NCBI RefSeq assembly: GCF_009725995.1
Contig: NZ_RCNS01000002.1
Location: 868,001 to 932,000 of the forward strand
DNA: 64,000 bases
Direction of reading: 5' to 3'
Origin: Zobellia laminariae
GTDB lineage: Bacteria > Bacteroidota > Bacteroidia > Flavobacteriales > Flavobacteriaceae
In this document: positions 16,505-25,690 of the stretch, piece by piece
How the letters are laid out: each line of letters begins with the position of its first letter
Position numbering within the stretch: position 1 is the first letter of the stretch
Notes under the pieces: generated by a model
What the model was told of the DNA's origin: nothing
The model's input: the letters and a program-made list of their open reading frames with translations, nothing else
Databases searched by the model: none
Translations under genes and position numbers: made by a program

Positions 16505-17787
16505 AGTAAATCAAATTTTTGCATTGCATTTTTTTTTGTTTTATCAGCAACATCAATATATGGTTTCATGGCCTTGTAATCACTATGACCTGTCCATTTC
16601 ATAACTACTTGAACAGGAATACCAATAGCTAATGCAGAACAAATAAATGTTCTACGTCCAACATGGGTGCCTAGCAATTCATGTTTTGGAAGTACTTCGT
16701 CTGTTCGTATATTACCTATGTAATGTGTAAGCCTTACTGGAGTGTTTATTTTTGCCAATTCTCCAAGTTCTTTGATATAGTCATTCATTTTCTGATTGGA
16801 TATTACAGGAAGTGCTTTATCATTCTCATAGGGTATATGTGCGTACTTATTTATTATAGCACGGCTATGTTTATTAAACTCGATTATTAAATTATCAGAT
16901 GTTTTAATAGTAGTAATCTCAATGTGGTTTGGTTTTAGATCACTTCTCCTTAGATTATACACATCAGAATAACGAAGTCCAGTGTAGCAAGTAAATAGTA
17001 ATACGTCGCGTACTCTTTCTAAATAAGTTTTAGTACTAGGAATTTCATAAGAGATAATTTTTGATTTTTCCTCTTCCGTTAGAAAAATCACTGTTTTATT
17101 TGAATCCTTAATTTTTGGTCTAAAACCTTGGTAAGCATCATTTGTATGATATTTCTTTTCAAAACTCCATCTTAAAAACCATTTTAAAAACCCTAGTTGT
17201 TTTTTAATCGTACTATTTTTCATTTTACCCACTACACGTAGGTGAATCAAATAATCAGTTAACCCGTCTTCATCGAAGTCATTAAATGATAAGTTTGTTT
17301 TAAAACTATTTAGATGTTTCTTGACTCCCGAGAATTTAGTAAAAGTTGCATTGCTCCAATTATTCGCACGTCCATTTTCTTTTACAAACTTTTGAAATAC
17401 TTCCGTTAGGTTATTTGCTATTTGATCTTTAGACTGAATCTTACCTTTATTCTTTAAGGTTTGAGCAACTTGTTTAATATCTTCATTTGTAGGTATTTTA
17501 TCTAAGCTTTCAAATTCACCAAATAGGTCTTGAATAGCAACTTTAAGCTCCAACAAGCGAGAATTTATAGAGGACGAACTTTGTCTTGATTTATTATATG
17601 ATCCATTTTTTACTTCCTGTTTGTCTTCGTTCCATTTGACTATATCAATTCTATATCCAGTTTGAATATCCACTCTAATTCCTTCATAATTAACACGTAA
17701 TCTGATTGGTACATTATCAATAATTAGTTTACCTTCCTTTTTCCTTTTTTCAAGTGAAAAAATCAAATTGCGTTTTATATGAATCAT
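16501..17787 (-). CDS. Tyrosine recombinase (integrase) of the mobilizable element
   Basis: 428 residues from an ATG at 17787 (MIHIKRNLIFSLEKRKKEG), which matches the usual start of Bacteroidota integrases; an upstream ATG at 17883 would add 32 atypical residues. It has an N-terminal arm-binding region, a SAM-like core-binding domain, then the catalytic domain with the first Arg in TGLRYSDV, HVGRRTF as box II and TGHSDYKAMKPYIDV with the His and final Tyr. It lies at the right end of the element beside the candidate attachment site, so it should cut and join DNA at the tRNA-Ser 3' end. The unknown 313-residue gene overlaps its stop. Confidence 0.92.
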   Translation of the reverse strand: MIHIKRNLIFSLEKRKKEGKLIIDNVPIRLRVNYEGIRVDIQTGYRIDIVKWNEDKQEVKNGSYNKSRQSSSSINSRLLELKVAIQDLFGEFESLDKIPTNEDIKQVAQTLKNKGKIQSKDQIANNLTEVFQKFVKENGRANNWSNATFTKFSGVKKHLNSFKTNLSFNDFDEDGLTDYLIHLRVVGKMKNSTIKKQLGFLKWFLRWSFEKKYHTNDAYQGFRPKIKDSNKTVIFLTEEEKSKIISYEIPSTKTYLERVRDVLLFTCYTGLRYSDVYNLRRSDLKPNHIEITTIKTSDNLIIEFNKHSRAIINKYAHIPYENDKALPVISNQKMNDYIKELGELAKINTPVRLTHYIGNIRTDEVLPKHELLGTHVGRRTFICSALAIGIPVQVVMKWTGHSDYKAMKPYIDVADKTKKNAMQKFDLL

Positions 17788-17937
17788 CTTATAATTGTAT
17801 ACACCCAAAAATACACCCAATTTTCGAGATATCAAGTGACTCTTTCTGACTTTAGATGAAATGAGTAAATGTATAATTATCATTGTATTAAGTGTTTATG
17901 TACTTTATGAGGTTTAGCTATATACTAGGTGATAGAG

Positions 17938-17950
17938 CCTCTTTCTCCGC
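17938..17950 (+). other. Candidate attachment site: displaced 3' end of a tRNA-Ser gene
   Basis: CCTCTTTCTCCGC reads as the last part of a T-stem followed by an acceptor strand (TTTCTCC, 17942-17948) and the discriminator G, as in serine tRNAs of Flavobacteria. Upstream of this the sequence no longer resembles a tRNA (no TTCGAAT loop), and a strong terminator follows 25 bases later. This is what a tyrosine integrase leaves behind at the far end of its element. Confidence 0.5.
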
Positions 17951-17974
17951 AGAAAGTCCTGTAAAAGGCATATT

Positions 17975-18003
17975 AACCCTGTAAATCATTGATTTACAGG
18001 GTT
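17975..18003 (+). terminator. Strong intrinsic terminator (probably of the original tRNA gene)
   Basis: 14-bp arms AACCCTGTAAATCA (17975-17988) and TGATTTACAGGGTT (17990-18003) with a 1-base spacer, followed by TTTT. The 300 bases from here to the next gene (18322) show no other gene. Confidence 0.75.
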
Positions 18004-18321
18004 TTTTATTCTACTCGGTTTTACAGATATCATTGAAATCTTATTATTAAGAAATCGCTTTGATTTTAGATAGAGATGATAGTAGCTAATGTGCAAGCTG
18101 CTTATTTCATGATTGCTAAACACTAAATCTTATCAGCATAATTATACCTCAAGGGCTTTACATCTTAAAACTATCCTTTAAGATTCATTAGATAGCGAAA
18201 TTTACAAGTCAACATATAATTAAATTTTGTTTAACTTAATTTAAAAATAGTTAAACATTTTGTATCTTTATACCGTGGTTTTTAGATTCTATTTTTAAGA
18301 ACTTATAAAGTTGAAATAAAT

Positions 18322-18486
18322 ATGTTCGGATTATTTAAAAAGAAATCAGAGAAAGTTAAACTTCAAGGTCAATATGAGAATCTTTTAAAAGAAGCTCATA
18401 GCTTGTCTACCACCAACAGGAAAATGAGTGATCAGAAAATCTATGAAGCGGAAGAAGTAATGAAGCAATTAGAAAAGTTGAGCTAA
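18322..18486 (+). CDS. Lacal_2735-type small conserved protein
   Basis: 54 residues (MFGLFKKKSEKVKLQGQYEN...). The pattern FGLFKKKSE then YENLLKEAHSLST and SDQKIYEAEEV is that of the small Lacal_2735 family of Flavobacteriia. It is charged and helical, probably cytoplasmic, with no known function. It ends 15 bases before the DUF2452 gene, so the two are probably co-transcribed. It marks the start of chromosome-type DNA to the right of the element. Confidence 0.8.
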   Translation: MFGLFKKKSEKVKLQGQYENLLKEAHSLSTTNRKMSDQKIYEAEEVMKQLEKLS

Positions 18487-18501
18487 TACATTTTTACACC
18501 A

Positions 18502-18903
18502 ATGGTAGAAGATAAAAAACCTGATAATGTAGTTTTCAATCCGGAAACTAAAAAATACGATGCGGCTCTCAAGCCTTATGCAACCTCTGTTGGAGCTCCG
18601 GTAATTACGATTACAGATACAATTGCCTGGAAAAACAGAAGTATAAGTAAAGTAAATCATAAGATTGAAGCAAGATATCTTGAGTTAAAAGCGGAATATG
18701 ATAAAATGATGCAAGAGTTTGAATTCAACAAACTCATTTATAATGCAAAATTTAATTTTGAACCCATTATTGGTAAAGTATATCATTTATACAAGAGGGA
18801 AAACGGTGAATCTTTTCTTTCCATAATAGCACCAGAAGAATGTAGATTTAATGCATTAGGAAGCTTTTATTTGAATGCGGACCAAATCTGGGAAAAAATC
18901 TAG
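18502..18903 (+). CDS. DUF2452 family protein
   Basis: 133 residues. KKPDNVVFNPETKKYDAALKPYATSVGAPVIT is broken into the recognisable opening of DUF2452 proteins (first 35 residues), and the C-terminal part (KVYHLYKRENGESFLSIIAP) is the conserved end. Function unknown. It lies upstream of TIGR03643 and the photolyase genes on the same strand and is commonly found with them. Confidence 0.8.
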   Translation: MVEDKKPDNVVFNPETKKYDAALKPYATSVGAPVITITDTIAWKNRSISKVNHKIEARYLELKAEYDKMMQEFEFNKLIYNAKFNFEPIIGKVYHLYKRENGESFLSIIAPEECRFNALGSFYLNADQIWEKI

Positions 18904-18910
18904 TTATAGT

Positions 18911-19201
18911 ATGACAACAGAAACAAAACAATTTACAGAAAGAGAATTAGACCGTATAATAGAAATGGCATGGGAGGACAGAACACCTTTTGAAGCTATT
19001 CTGTTTCAGTTTGGTTTACCGGAAAAGGAAGTCATTAAGGTTATGCGTGGCAACCTTAAGGAATCTAGTTTTAAGCGTTGGCGCAAACGCGTTAATAGTG
19101 GAGTTAGCCAAAAGCATTTAAAGAAACGTAGTTTGGATATTACGCGTTTTAAATCTTCGCGGCAAAGAGCTATTTCAGGTAATAAAATAAGTAAGCGATA
19201 A
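18911..19201 (+). CDS. TIGR03643 family protein (photolyase-associated)
   Basis: 96 residues from the ATG at 18911 (MTTETKQFTERELDRIIEMA); the longer reading from 18875 overlaps the DUF2452 gene and is less likely. The core RELDRIIEMAWEDRTPFEAI and KVMRGNLKESSFKRWRKRV is typical of TIGR03643, a helical DNA-binding-like family. Its stop codon directly abuts the ATG of the FAD-domain gene. Its constant company with photolyase-family genes suggests a role in light-dependent repair or its regulation, but no mechanism is known. Confidence 0.8.
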   Translation: MTTETKQFTERELDRIIEMAWEDRTPFEAILFQFGLPEKEVIKVMRGNLKESSFKRWRKRVNSGVSQKHLKKRSLDITRFKSSRQRAISGNKISKR

Positions 19202-20320
19202 ATGGAATTGTTTGAAGACCAAGATTCTATTTTTCCAACTTCATATTCTGAAATTCTTCAGCGTATTCGTAATATTGACCCAGTTAAGTATGGCAAAACA
19301 CGAAACTATGTAAATGGTTCAGTCACCTATTTATCTCCTTATATTTCTAGGGGAATTATTTCAACAAAATTTATTCTGTCTGAAGTTTTAAAGCGAGGCT
19401 ATCAACCTGCACAAATTGAAAAATTCATTCAAGAATTGGCTTGGCGAGATTACTGGCAACAAGTATGGATTGCTAAAGGAGATGCTATTAATTCGGATTT
19501 AAAAAATCAGCAAACACCAGTTTCCAATCATTCAATTTCAAAAGCTATTGTTGAAGCAGATACGGGTATTGAAGCTATTGATAATTCTATTGACAAATTT
19601 TACGAAGAGGGTTATTTACACAATCACATAAGAATGTATATTGCATCTATAGCGTGTAATGTGGCCCAAAGTCATTGGAAGGTTTCTGCACAATGGATGT
19701 ATTATCATTTACTAGATGCAGATTGGGCTAGTAATGCATTAAGCTGGCAATGGGTTGCTGGGGCAAATGCAAATAAGAAGTATGTTGCCAATCAGGAGAA
19801 CATCAATAAATACAGCTTTACTCAACAAAAGAACACCTTTTTAGACGTGTCTTATGAGGCTTTTAGTGAATTAGAGATTCCTAATGTTTTGAAAGAGACT
19901 CCAGAGCTAGTTTTGCAAACGCCCTTACCAAAGAAGCAAACGATTACTATTGATAAAGACATCCCTACTTGTATCTATAATTTCTATAATCTAGATCCCT
20001 TATGGAAAAAAGATACAACTGCAAATAGAATTTTGCTATTAGAGCCTTCACATTTTAGAAGCTATCCTGTTTCCCAAAAAAACCTTGATTTTATATTCAC
20101 TATTTCTGCCGAAAATATAGAGAATATTCAGGTTTATGTAGGCGAGTTTAATGAGTTCATTTCTGATTATGAAACAACGGACGTTTATTATAAAGAACAC
20201 CCGTTAAATAAGCATTATGAAGGTTTTGAAGAGCCAAGAGAATGGATGTTTGATGTGAAAGGGTATTATCCGTCTTTTTTTGCTTTCTGGAAAAAATGTA
20301 AAAAGCAGCTTACCTATTGA
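19202..20320 (+). CDS. Stand-alone photolyase FAD-binding domain protein
   Basis: 372 residues. It matches the C-terminal helical FAD-binding half of photolyases/cryptochromes ([69 protein letters not shown]) but lacks the N-terminal alpha/beta domain that holds the antenna cofactor. The last 120 residues are a separate, less conserved region. The [12 protein letters not shown] stretch corresponds to the FAD-phosphate loop. It may be a light sensor or an electron-transfer partner. It is coupled to the next gene by a 4-base TTGA overlap. Confidence 0.85.
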   Translation: MELFEDQDSIFPTSYSEILQRIRNIDPVKYGKTRNYVNGSVTYLSPYISRGIISTKFILSEVLKRGYQPAQIEKFIQELAWRDYWQQVWIAKGDAINSDLKNQQTPVSNHSISKAIVEADTGIEAIDNSIDKFYEEGYLHNHIRMYIASIACNVAQSHWKVSAQWMYYHLLDADWASNALSWQWVAGANANKKYVANQENINKYSFTQQKNTFLDVSYEAFSELEIPNVLKETPELVLQTPLPKKQTITIDKDIPTCIYNFYNLDPLWKKDTTANRILLLEPSHFRSYPVSQKNLDFIFTISAENIENIQVYVGEFNEFISDYETTDVYYKEHPLNKHYEGFEEPREWMFDVKGYYPSFFAFWKKCKKQLTY

Positions 20321-21771
20321 AAAAGCAGGCTATACATATTGTTTGGTTAAAACGTGATATTCGTTCGCAAGACCATGAGCCTTTGCTAAAAGCGGAGCAA
20401 GCTGGTATTCCATACCGCATTGTTTATTTGTTTGAGCCTAGCTTTATAGCGTATCCAGATACGAGTCCACGGCATTTGCAGTTTGTATATCATTCCATTG
20501 TAACTTTAAACAAGACACTTGCACCTTTTAATAGAAACGTAGATGTATTCTATGGGGAAGCTAATGACGTGTTTGAGCACATTCAAAAATGTTTTGATGT
20601 AAAAGGTATTTTTAGTTTTCGTGAGAGTGGCACTCAGGTTACTTGGCAACGTGATAAGGAAGTGAAATCGTTTTGTAAAAAAAATGGTATTCTTTGGGAA
20701 GAATCCCAGCGAGATGGTATTTTAAGAGGTATCAAAAACAGAGACGATTGGAGTAGGCAATGGCACGCTAAGATGCATGAGCCCGTGATTCATAATAAGT
20801 TTTCAGTTTCAAAAGAAAAACCATTTACACATCATTTTCTAATTCCTGTAAAATTAGAATACCACTTACAGCTATACCCAAAACAGTACCAACCTGCAGG
20901 GGAATACAATGCTTGGCGGTATTTGAAATCATTTGCTGCTCAAAGAGGTTTTAATTATAAAAAGCATATTTCAAAACCAACAGAGAGCAGAACGGCCTGC
21001 AGCCGTTTATCTCCTTATTTGGCTTGGGGTAACCTAAGTGTTAAGCAAGCTTTTCAGTTTATAGGTACACACCCTAACGGAACAAAAAACAGCGATGCTT
21101 TTTCTGCTATGCTTACTCGAATGCATTGGCATTGTCATTTCATACAGAAATTTGAAGTAGAGTGTCGTTATGAGACGCATTGCATTAATAATGGATACGA
21201 GTTACTAAAACATGAAAAGAACGAAGCTTTTATTAAAGCTTGGAAAACTGGGACAACCGGTTATCCGTTAATTGATGCATGTATGCGGGCTGTTGAGTAT
21301 ACAGGATGGATAAATTTTAGAATGCGTGCCATGGTGGTTTCATTTTTAACGCTCAATCTAGACCAAGATTGGCGGGACGGCACTTATCATTTGGCAAGAC
21401 AGTTTTTAGATTATGAACCTGGTATTCACTATCCGCAGTTTCAAATGCAAGCAGGTACTACGGGTATTAATACGGTACGTTTATACAACCCGGTTAAAAA
21501 TTCGCAAGAACACGACCCACAGGGTATTTTTATTAAAAAGTGGATTCCAGAACTCGCTAATGTACCTATCGTTCATATTCATGAGCCTTGGAAAATGACA
21601 GCAATGGAACAAACTTTTTGTGGTGTTATAATAGGAGAAGATTATCCTATGCCCATTGTAGATTTACAAGAAAGTGCTCGCGCAGCCAGAGATAAAATTT
21701 GGGGTCATAAAGAACATCCCGCAGTGCAGCAAGAGAAGAATCGCCTTTTAAATACCCACGTCAATAGATAA
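20317..21771 (+). CDS. Photolyase/cryptochrome family protein with atypical FAD loop
   Basis: 484 residues. It starts at TTG (20317) overlapping the upstream stop by four bases. Residues 1-130 are the Rossmann-like antenna domain ([16 protein letters not shown]), and residues 190-450 the FAD domain ([49 protein letters not shown]). The usual motif after the DWR-G helix, which runs D-G-D-x-A-N-N, is replaced by [17 protein letters not shown]. The protein therefore belongs to a divergent photolyase branch, and its substrate (CPD or 6-4) cannot be assigned by eye. A flavin reductase gene follows after 4 bases, which fits supply of reduced flavin. Confidence 0.88.
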   Translation: MKKQAIHIVWLKRDIRSQDHEPLLKAEQAGIPYRIVYLFEPSFIAYPDTSPRHLQFVYHSIVTLNKTLAPFNRNVDVFYGEANDVFEHIQKCFDVKGIFSFRESGTQVTWQRDKEVKSFCKKNGILWEESQRDGILRGIKNRDDWSRQWHAKMHEPVIHNKFSVSKEKPFTHHFLIPVKLEYHLQLYPKQYQPAGEYNAWRYLKSFAAQRGFNYKKHISKPTESRTACSRLSPYLAWGNLSVKQAFQFIGTHPNGTKNSDAFSAMLTRMHWHCHFIQKFEVECRYETHCINNGYELLKHEKNEAFIKAWKTGTTGYPLIDACMRAVEYTGWINFRMRAMVVSFLTLNLDQDWRDGTYHLARQFLDYEPGIHYPQFQMQAGTTGINTVRLYNPVKNSQEHDPQGIFIKKWIPELANVPIVHIHEPWKMTAMEQTFCGVIIGEDYPMPIVDLQESARAARDKIWGHKEHPAVQQEKNRLLNTHVNR

Positions 21772-21775
21772 TAAT

Positions 21776-22405
21776 ATGATGTATACTAAAGAAGATATAG
21801 TAACACTAGACCGTGTTACTAAACTAAAAATAATTAATTCGGTTACGGGAATTAAGCCGGCTAATCTTGTAGGTACTATAAATGATAAAGGACAGACTAA
21901 TCTTGCTATATTCAGCTCTGTGGTACACTTAGGCAGTGACCCTGCGCTTCTAGGCTTTATCGCTAGACCGCGAACGTCAGAAGTGGGGCATACGTATCGT
22001 AATATCCTAGAAAACGGAACCTATACTATTAATCACATTCATCCTGAATTTGTAAAAAACGCACATTACACTTCGGCAAAATTTGATGTTGCTATTTCTG
22101 AATTTGAACGATGTAAACTTACCGAAGAATATATAACTAATTTTAAAGCTCCCTTTGTTAAAGAAAGCAGTTTTAAGATAGGAATGCGTTTTGTAGAAGC
22201 AATTGATATTAAGCACAACGGAACGACTTTGATTATTGGCGAAATTGAACATTTGATATTGCCGGACAATGCTATGATAGACGGAGACATTGATTTAGAA
22301 ACAACCAACGCCGTGGGTATTTCAGGTTTAAATAGTTACTATTCCTTAAAAAAGATAGAGAACCATCCATATGCTAGGTTAAACCAATTACCTGAATTTG
22401 AGTAA
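21776..22405 (+). CDS. Flavin reductase family protein (FMN-binding split barrel)
   Basis: 209 residues. The N-terminal half shows the split-barrel flavin site ([41 protein letters not shown]), and the middle region has [17 protein letters not shown]. Such proteins reduce FMN or FAD with NAD(P)H or act as flavin carriers. It sits between two photolyase-family genes, so delivering reduced flavin to them is a reasonable guess. The stop TAA overlaps the ATG of the DUF2256 gene by one base. Confidence 0.87.
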   Translation: MMYTKEDIVTLDRVTKLKIINSVTGIKPANLVGTINDKGQTNLAIFSSVVHLGSDPALLGFIARPRTSEVGHTYRNILENGTYTINHIHPEFVKNAHYTSAKFDVAISEFERCKLTEEYITNFKAPFVKESSFKIGMRFVEAIDIKHNGTTLIIGEIEHLILPDNAMIDGDIDLETTNAVGISGLNSYYSLKKIENHPYARLNQLPEFE

Positions 22406-22533
22406 TGAAAAAGCAACATCTTCCTGAGAAAATATGCGTTGTTTGTAAACGGCCATTTGCATGGCGTAAAAAATGGGAGAAAAACTGGGACACCGTAAAA
22501 TATTGTAGTGAACGTTGTAGAAGGAACAAATGA
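22405..22533 (+). CDS. DUF2256 zinc-ribbon microprotein (42 residues)
   Basis: 42 residues ([18 protein letters not shown]...). It shows the full DUF2256 signature: LPEKICVVC then [13 protein letters not shown] then KYCSERCR, i.e. two CxxC/CxxxC pairs suited to one zinc ion, and a basic, aromatic middle. It is too short for many gene finders. Both ends are coupled: TAATG with the flavin reductase and ATGA with the frameshifted photolyase. DUF2256 genes usually accompany photolyase-family genes; their role is unknown. Confidence 0.9.
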   Translation: MKKQHLPEKICVVCKRPFAWRKKWEKNWDTVKYCSERCRRNK

Positions 22534-24010
22534 AAAGTATCAACTTAATATTTCCACATCAATTATTTAAAGAGTCGCCACTTTTTGAAGTGCATGCGCC
22601 CATATATATTATTGAAGAATATTTATTCTTTAAGCAGTACCCTTTCCACAAGCAAAAAATAGCGTTTCATAGAGCTACAATGCAGCGGTATGCCAGTTTT
22701 CTAAGAGAAGATAAAAACCTTGAAGTATTTATATTGAAGCAACGGATGTAACTTCTGATATTAGAGAGCTCATCCCAACATTGAAGCTTCAGGGAATTGA
22801 ACATATTAACTATATAGACCCAACGGATAATTGGCTACAGAAGCGGATAGAAAAAGGCTGTTTAGCAAATGATATTTCAACAACGATACTCAACTCACCT
22901 TTATTTTTAAATACGAAAGAAGATTTAGCGACTTTTTTTAGAACCGATAAAAAGAAATACCATCAAACTACTTTTTACACTGAGCAGCGTAAAAAGCGAA
23001 ATATTTTAATAGATGCTGATGGTAAACCTACAGGTGGAAAATGGACTTTTGATGCGGAAAACAGAAAGAAATATCCTGCTAAGAAAACGCCTCCTTCTAT
23101 TCAATTTCCAGATGTAGATATCTATTACAAGGAAGCCATAACCTATGTAGAAAAGCATTTTTCTGATCATTTAGGAATTCTAACTAAACAGTCCTTATAT
23201 CCAACAAGTTTTGAAACAACCCAAATGTGGTTGCATCAGTTTTTTGAGCAGCGTTTTATGGAGTTCGGAACCTATGAAGATGCAGTGGTTGCTGAAAATT
23301 CTATTTTAAACCACAGCGTTTTAACGCCCATGCTCAATGTAGGTTTAATAACGCCTAAAGAAATTATTGAAGCTTGTTTATTGTATGCTGAAGAAAACAA
23401 GGTGCCCATCAATTCTACCGAAGGTTTCGTCCGTCAAATCATAGGGTGGCGCGAATTTATGCGAGGTATTTATGAATCTAGAGGTAGTGAAGAGCGCACA
23501 ACCAATTTTTGGAAATTTAAAAGAAAAATACCATCCTCTTTTTACGATGGAACAACCGGTATTCCGCCAATTGATCAAACCATTAAAAAAGTATTACAAA
23601 CAGGATACTGTAACCACATAGAACGACTAATGATATTAGGTAATTTTATGATGCTGTGCGAGTTTGATCCGGATGATGTCTATACCTGGTTTATGGAACT
23701 TTTTATAGATGCTTATGATTGGGTTATGGTCTCTAATATATATGGTATGAGTCAATTTGCAGATGGTGGGCTTATGGCAACCAAACCCTATATTAGTGGC
23801 AGTAATTATTTATTAAAAATGAGTAACTATAAAAAAGGGGAGTGGCAGGACACTTGGGATGGGCTCTTTTGGCGTTTTATGCATGTGCATCGCGATTTCT
23901 TTTTATCAAATCCGCGCTTAGGAATGCTCGTGCGAATGTTTGATAAGATGCCAGCTGAAAAACAGCAGCAGCATTTGGAGAATGGACAAGCTTTTTTATC
24001 GACTTTATAA
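22530..24010 (+). pseudogene. FeS-type (6-4) photolyase/cryptochrome-like gene with a one-base deletion
   Basis: Read through one added T, the gene encodes about 493 residues of the DPRP/CryB-PhrB (6-4) photolyase family: an N-terminal domain (INLIFPHQLFKESPL), then EGFVRQIIGWREFMRG, GYCNHIERLMILGNFMML and YGMSQFADGGLMATKPYISGSNYLLKM, with the late Cys residues that would bind the 4Fe-4S cluster. The frame breaks at 22728-22731, where GTATTTATATTG should be GTATTTTATATTG. As it stands, a 73-codon piece ends at 22751 and a second frame opens from TTG at 22781. It may be a real inactivating mutation or a base-call error in the T run. It overlaps DUF2256 by four bases. Confidence 0.85.
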
Positions 24011-24028
24011 AGTAATTAAATATTTCTA

Positions 24029-24526
24029 ATGACAACGCAACCCTACATTATTTTTGATTTTAATGCAGTGAATGATATTAACGATTGGAATGTGATAGAC
24101 GATGTTGTCATGGGCGGGAAGTCATGCGGAACCGTTCATTTAAATAACGAAGGCAACGTTATTTTTGAAGGGCATGTTTCATTAGATAATAATGGTGGTT
24201 TTTCTACTCTAAAACACCGTTTCAATGATATAGTTACAAAACCATATTCAAAAATTGTTTTGAATGTAAAAGGTGATGGTAAAAAATATCAGTTTAGATT
24301 AAAAAAGAACGTATCAGATAATCATTCTTATGTGTCATACTTTAATACATCAGAAGATTGGGAAGTTATAGAGTTGCTTCTAGCTGACTTGTATCCTACT
24401 TTTAGAGGTCGCAAGCTAGATATTCCACATTATGATGGTAACAGTATTCAGGAGGTTGCTTTTTTAATAGGTAATAAAAAAGCAGAAGATTTTAAACTAG
24501 AAATTGGTACTATCATTTTAAAATAA
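24029..24526 (+). CDS. CIA30 family protein
   Basis: 165 residues. FDFNAVNDINDWNVIDDVVMGG and GHVSLDNNGGFSTLKHRF mark the CIA30 fold, first known from complex I assembly in mitochondria. The bacterial versions are carbohydrate-binding-like beta sandwiches of uncertain role. No signal peptide. It follows the broken photolyase by 18 bases and ends the plus-strand group. The gene opposite (24535) ends 8 bases away. Confidence 0.82.
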   Translation: MTTQPYIIFDFNAVNDINDWNVIDDVVMGGKSCGTVHLNNEGNVIFEGHVSLDNNGGFSTLKHRFNDIVTKPYSKIVLNVKGDGKKYQFRLKKNVSDNHSYVSYFNTSEDWEVIELLLADLYPTFRGRKLDIPHYDGNSIQEVAFLIGNKKAEDFKLEIGTIILK

Positions 24527-24534
24527 AACCTATT

Positions 24535-24957
24535 CTATAGACTCCAATAAGCACAATAAGTAAAGCTGAATATAAATAGCAACGTCCATAATATGGTTCG
24601 CGTCCAATTCTTTTTTACGAGCGTAATCAATATTTTTTCACTAACTATTCCTTTTGAGATTTGAGAATGTATAGGAACAAATTGTAAGAAAGTAGATGCC
24701 CATATAAGAACAATACATACTATGCTTATTACGCTATATAAATTAGTCACTACAATAACTTGATAGATAGAAATGGCAAGTTGGCCAAGCATTAAGGGTA
24801 TGACTATGGTACTAAAGCGAGAAGTGTAAACGTTATGCCAAACAATTAGATTTTGAGTTCTATAGTGAAGAAAACTCGGATACACAATACGTTGTATTAT
24901 CCAAATTAAGACAACAAGTCCAAAATCTAATAGAAGCCTAATGATAGCTATTGACAT
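24535..24957 (-). CDS. Four-helix membrane protein, unknown
   Basis: 140 residues with four predicted membrane helices (IIRLLLDFGLVVLIWII, TIVIPLMLGQLAISIYQVIVV, VISIVCIVLIWASTFLQFV, TILWTLLFIFSFTYCAYW). It has no catalytic motif. It is coupled to the glutathione peroxidase gene by a TAATG overlap at 24957, so the two are co-translated. It resembles small membrane proteins often found beside photolyase clusters in Flavobacteria. Confidence 0.7.
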   Translation of the reverse strand: MSIAIIRLLLDFGLVVLIWIIQRIVYPSFLHYRTQNLIVWHNVYTSRFSTIVIPLMLGQLAISIYQVIVVTNLYSVISIVCIVLIWASTFLQFVPIHSQISKGIVSEKILITLVKKNWTRTILWTLLFIFSFTYCAYWSL

Positions 24958-25481
24958 TATAAATGTTTGGTTATTTTAGAACTCATAGGTTTAGTAATTG
25001 AAAAATAATAATCAATTAAATTCCCTTTGTCATCTACTAAATATTTTTGAAAATTCCACTTTACACTAGAACTTTTTTTGCTATTTAATTCTTTGGAGGT
25101 AAGCCACTTATATAACGGATGTTGTTTGTTTCCTTTTACATCAATCTTTTCGGTGAGTAAGAATTTGACACCAAAATTCAATTCACAAAACTCTTGAATT
25201 TGCGAAGCATCACCAGGTTCTTGTTTTCCAAATTGGTTGCAAGGAGAACCAATAACAACAAGGTCTTCCTTGTAGGTGTCACTTAAAGTCTGTAGCTCTT
25301 TGTATTGTTTTGTAAACCCACATTCAGATGCAACATTCACAAAAAGTATTTTTTTTCCTTTATAATCCAAAAGAGAGATAGGTTTGCCATCTAAAGTATT
25401 GATAGCTATATCATAGACGGATTGTTCTTTTGTGTTAGAAGAAGTACTTGGGAACAGTTTTGCTTTATCAGTTGTTTTCAT
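24957..25481 (-). CDS. Glutathione peroxidase family protein (thiol peroxidase)
   Basis: 174 residues. The peroxidatic Cys54 is in NVASECGFT (Cys replaces selenocysteine), the Gln in SPCNQFGKQEPG and the Trp in VKWNFQKYLV complete the catalytic set. Bacterial Cys forms of this family mostly use thioredoxin to reduce hydroperoxides. The resolving Cys may be the one in FCELNF. It sits next to photolyase genes, which fits a common light and oxidative stress response. Confidence 0.92.
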   Translation of the reverse strand: MKTTDKAKLFPSTSSNTKEQSVYDIAINTLDGKPISLLDYKGKKILFVNVASECGFTKQYKELQTLSDTYKEDLVVIGSPCNQFGKQEPGDASQIQEFCELNFGVKFLLTEKIDVKGNKQHPLYKWLTSKELNSKKSSSVKWNFQKYLVDDKGNLIDYYFSITKPMSSKITKHL

Positions 25482-25523
25482 AGCTAAATTTTAAAAGATG
25501 TAATTACCTATCTACATCATAAA

Positions 25524-25531
25524 CAAAGTTA
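25524..25531 (-). promoter_or_regulatory. Possible -7 box (TAACTTTG) for the glutathione peroxidase gene
   Basis: On the minus strand TAACTTTG matches the Bacteroidota -7 consensus TAnnTTTG, 43 bases upstream of the start. No TTG is found at the right distance for the -33 box, so this is a partial match. Confidence 0.35.
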
Positions 25532-25690
25532 CAATTTCGTTTAATTAATAATGTAAAATGATAAACAAAATTAACTGGTTAAGCTAGGCTTTATCCATGA
25601 GGCTATTGTACATTTACCAATTACTCATATAATCATATATTCTAATGGATTTTTGCTGATAGACTCAAAATTTCAGAATTAAAAAGTAGT

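Larger units (their letters stand above)
9723..17950. mobile_element. Mobilizable integrative element; left end not seen
   Basis: This run has genes for integration (tyrosine recombinase, DUF3853), replication (RepA-like, primase-like, candidate origin) and mobilization (BfmA-like, DUF5712, candidate oriT), but no conjugation machinery. It would depend on a helper element for transfer. The right end is set by the tRNA-Ser-like fragment at 17938. No matching copy of this fragment was found further left, so the true left end is probably outside the window and the STAND cassette may be part of the same island. Confidence 0.75.

Noticed and set aside
22530..22751. A 73-residue separate protein
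   Set aside because: It is the 5' part of the frameshifted photolyase; the sequence continues in another frame with a matching family pattern.
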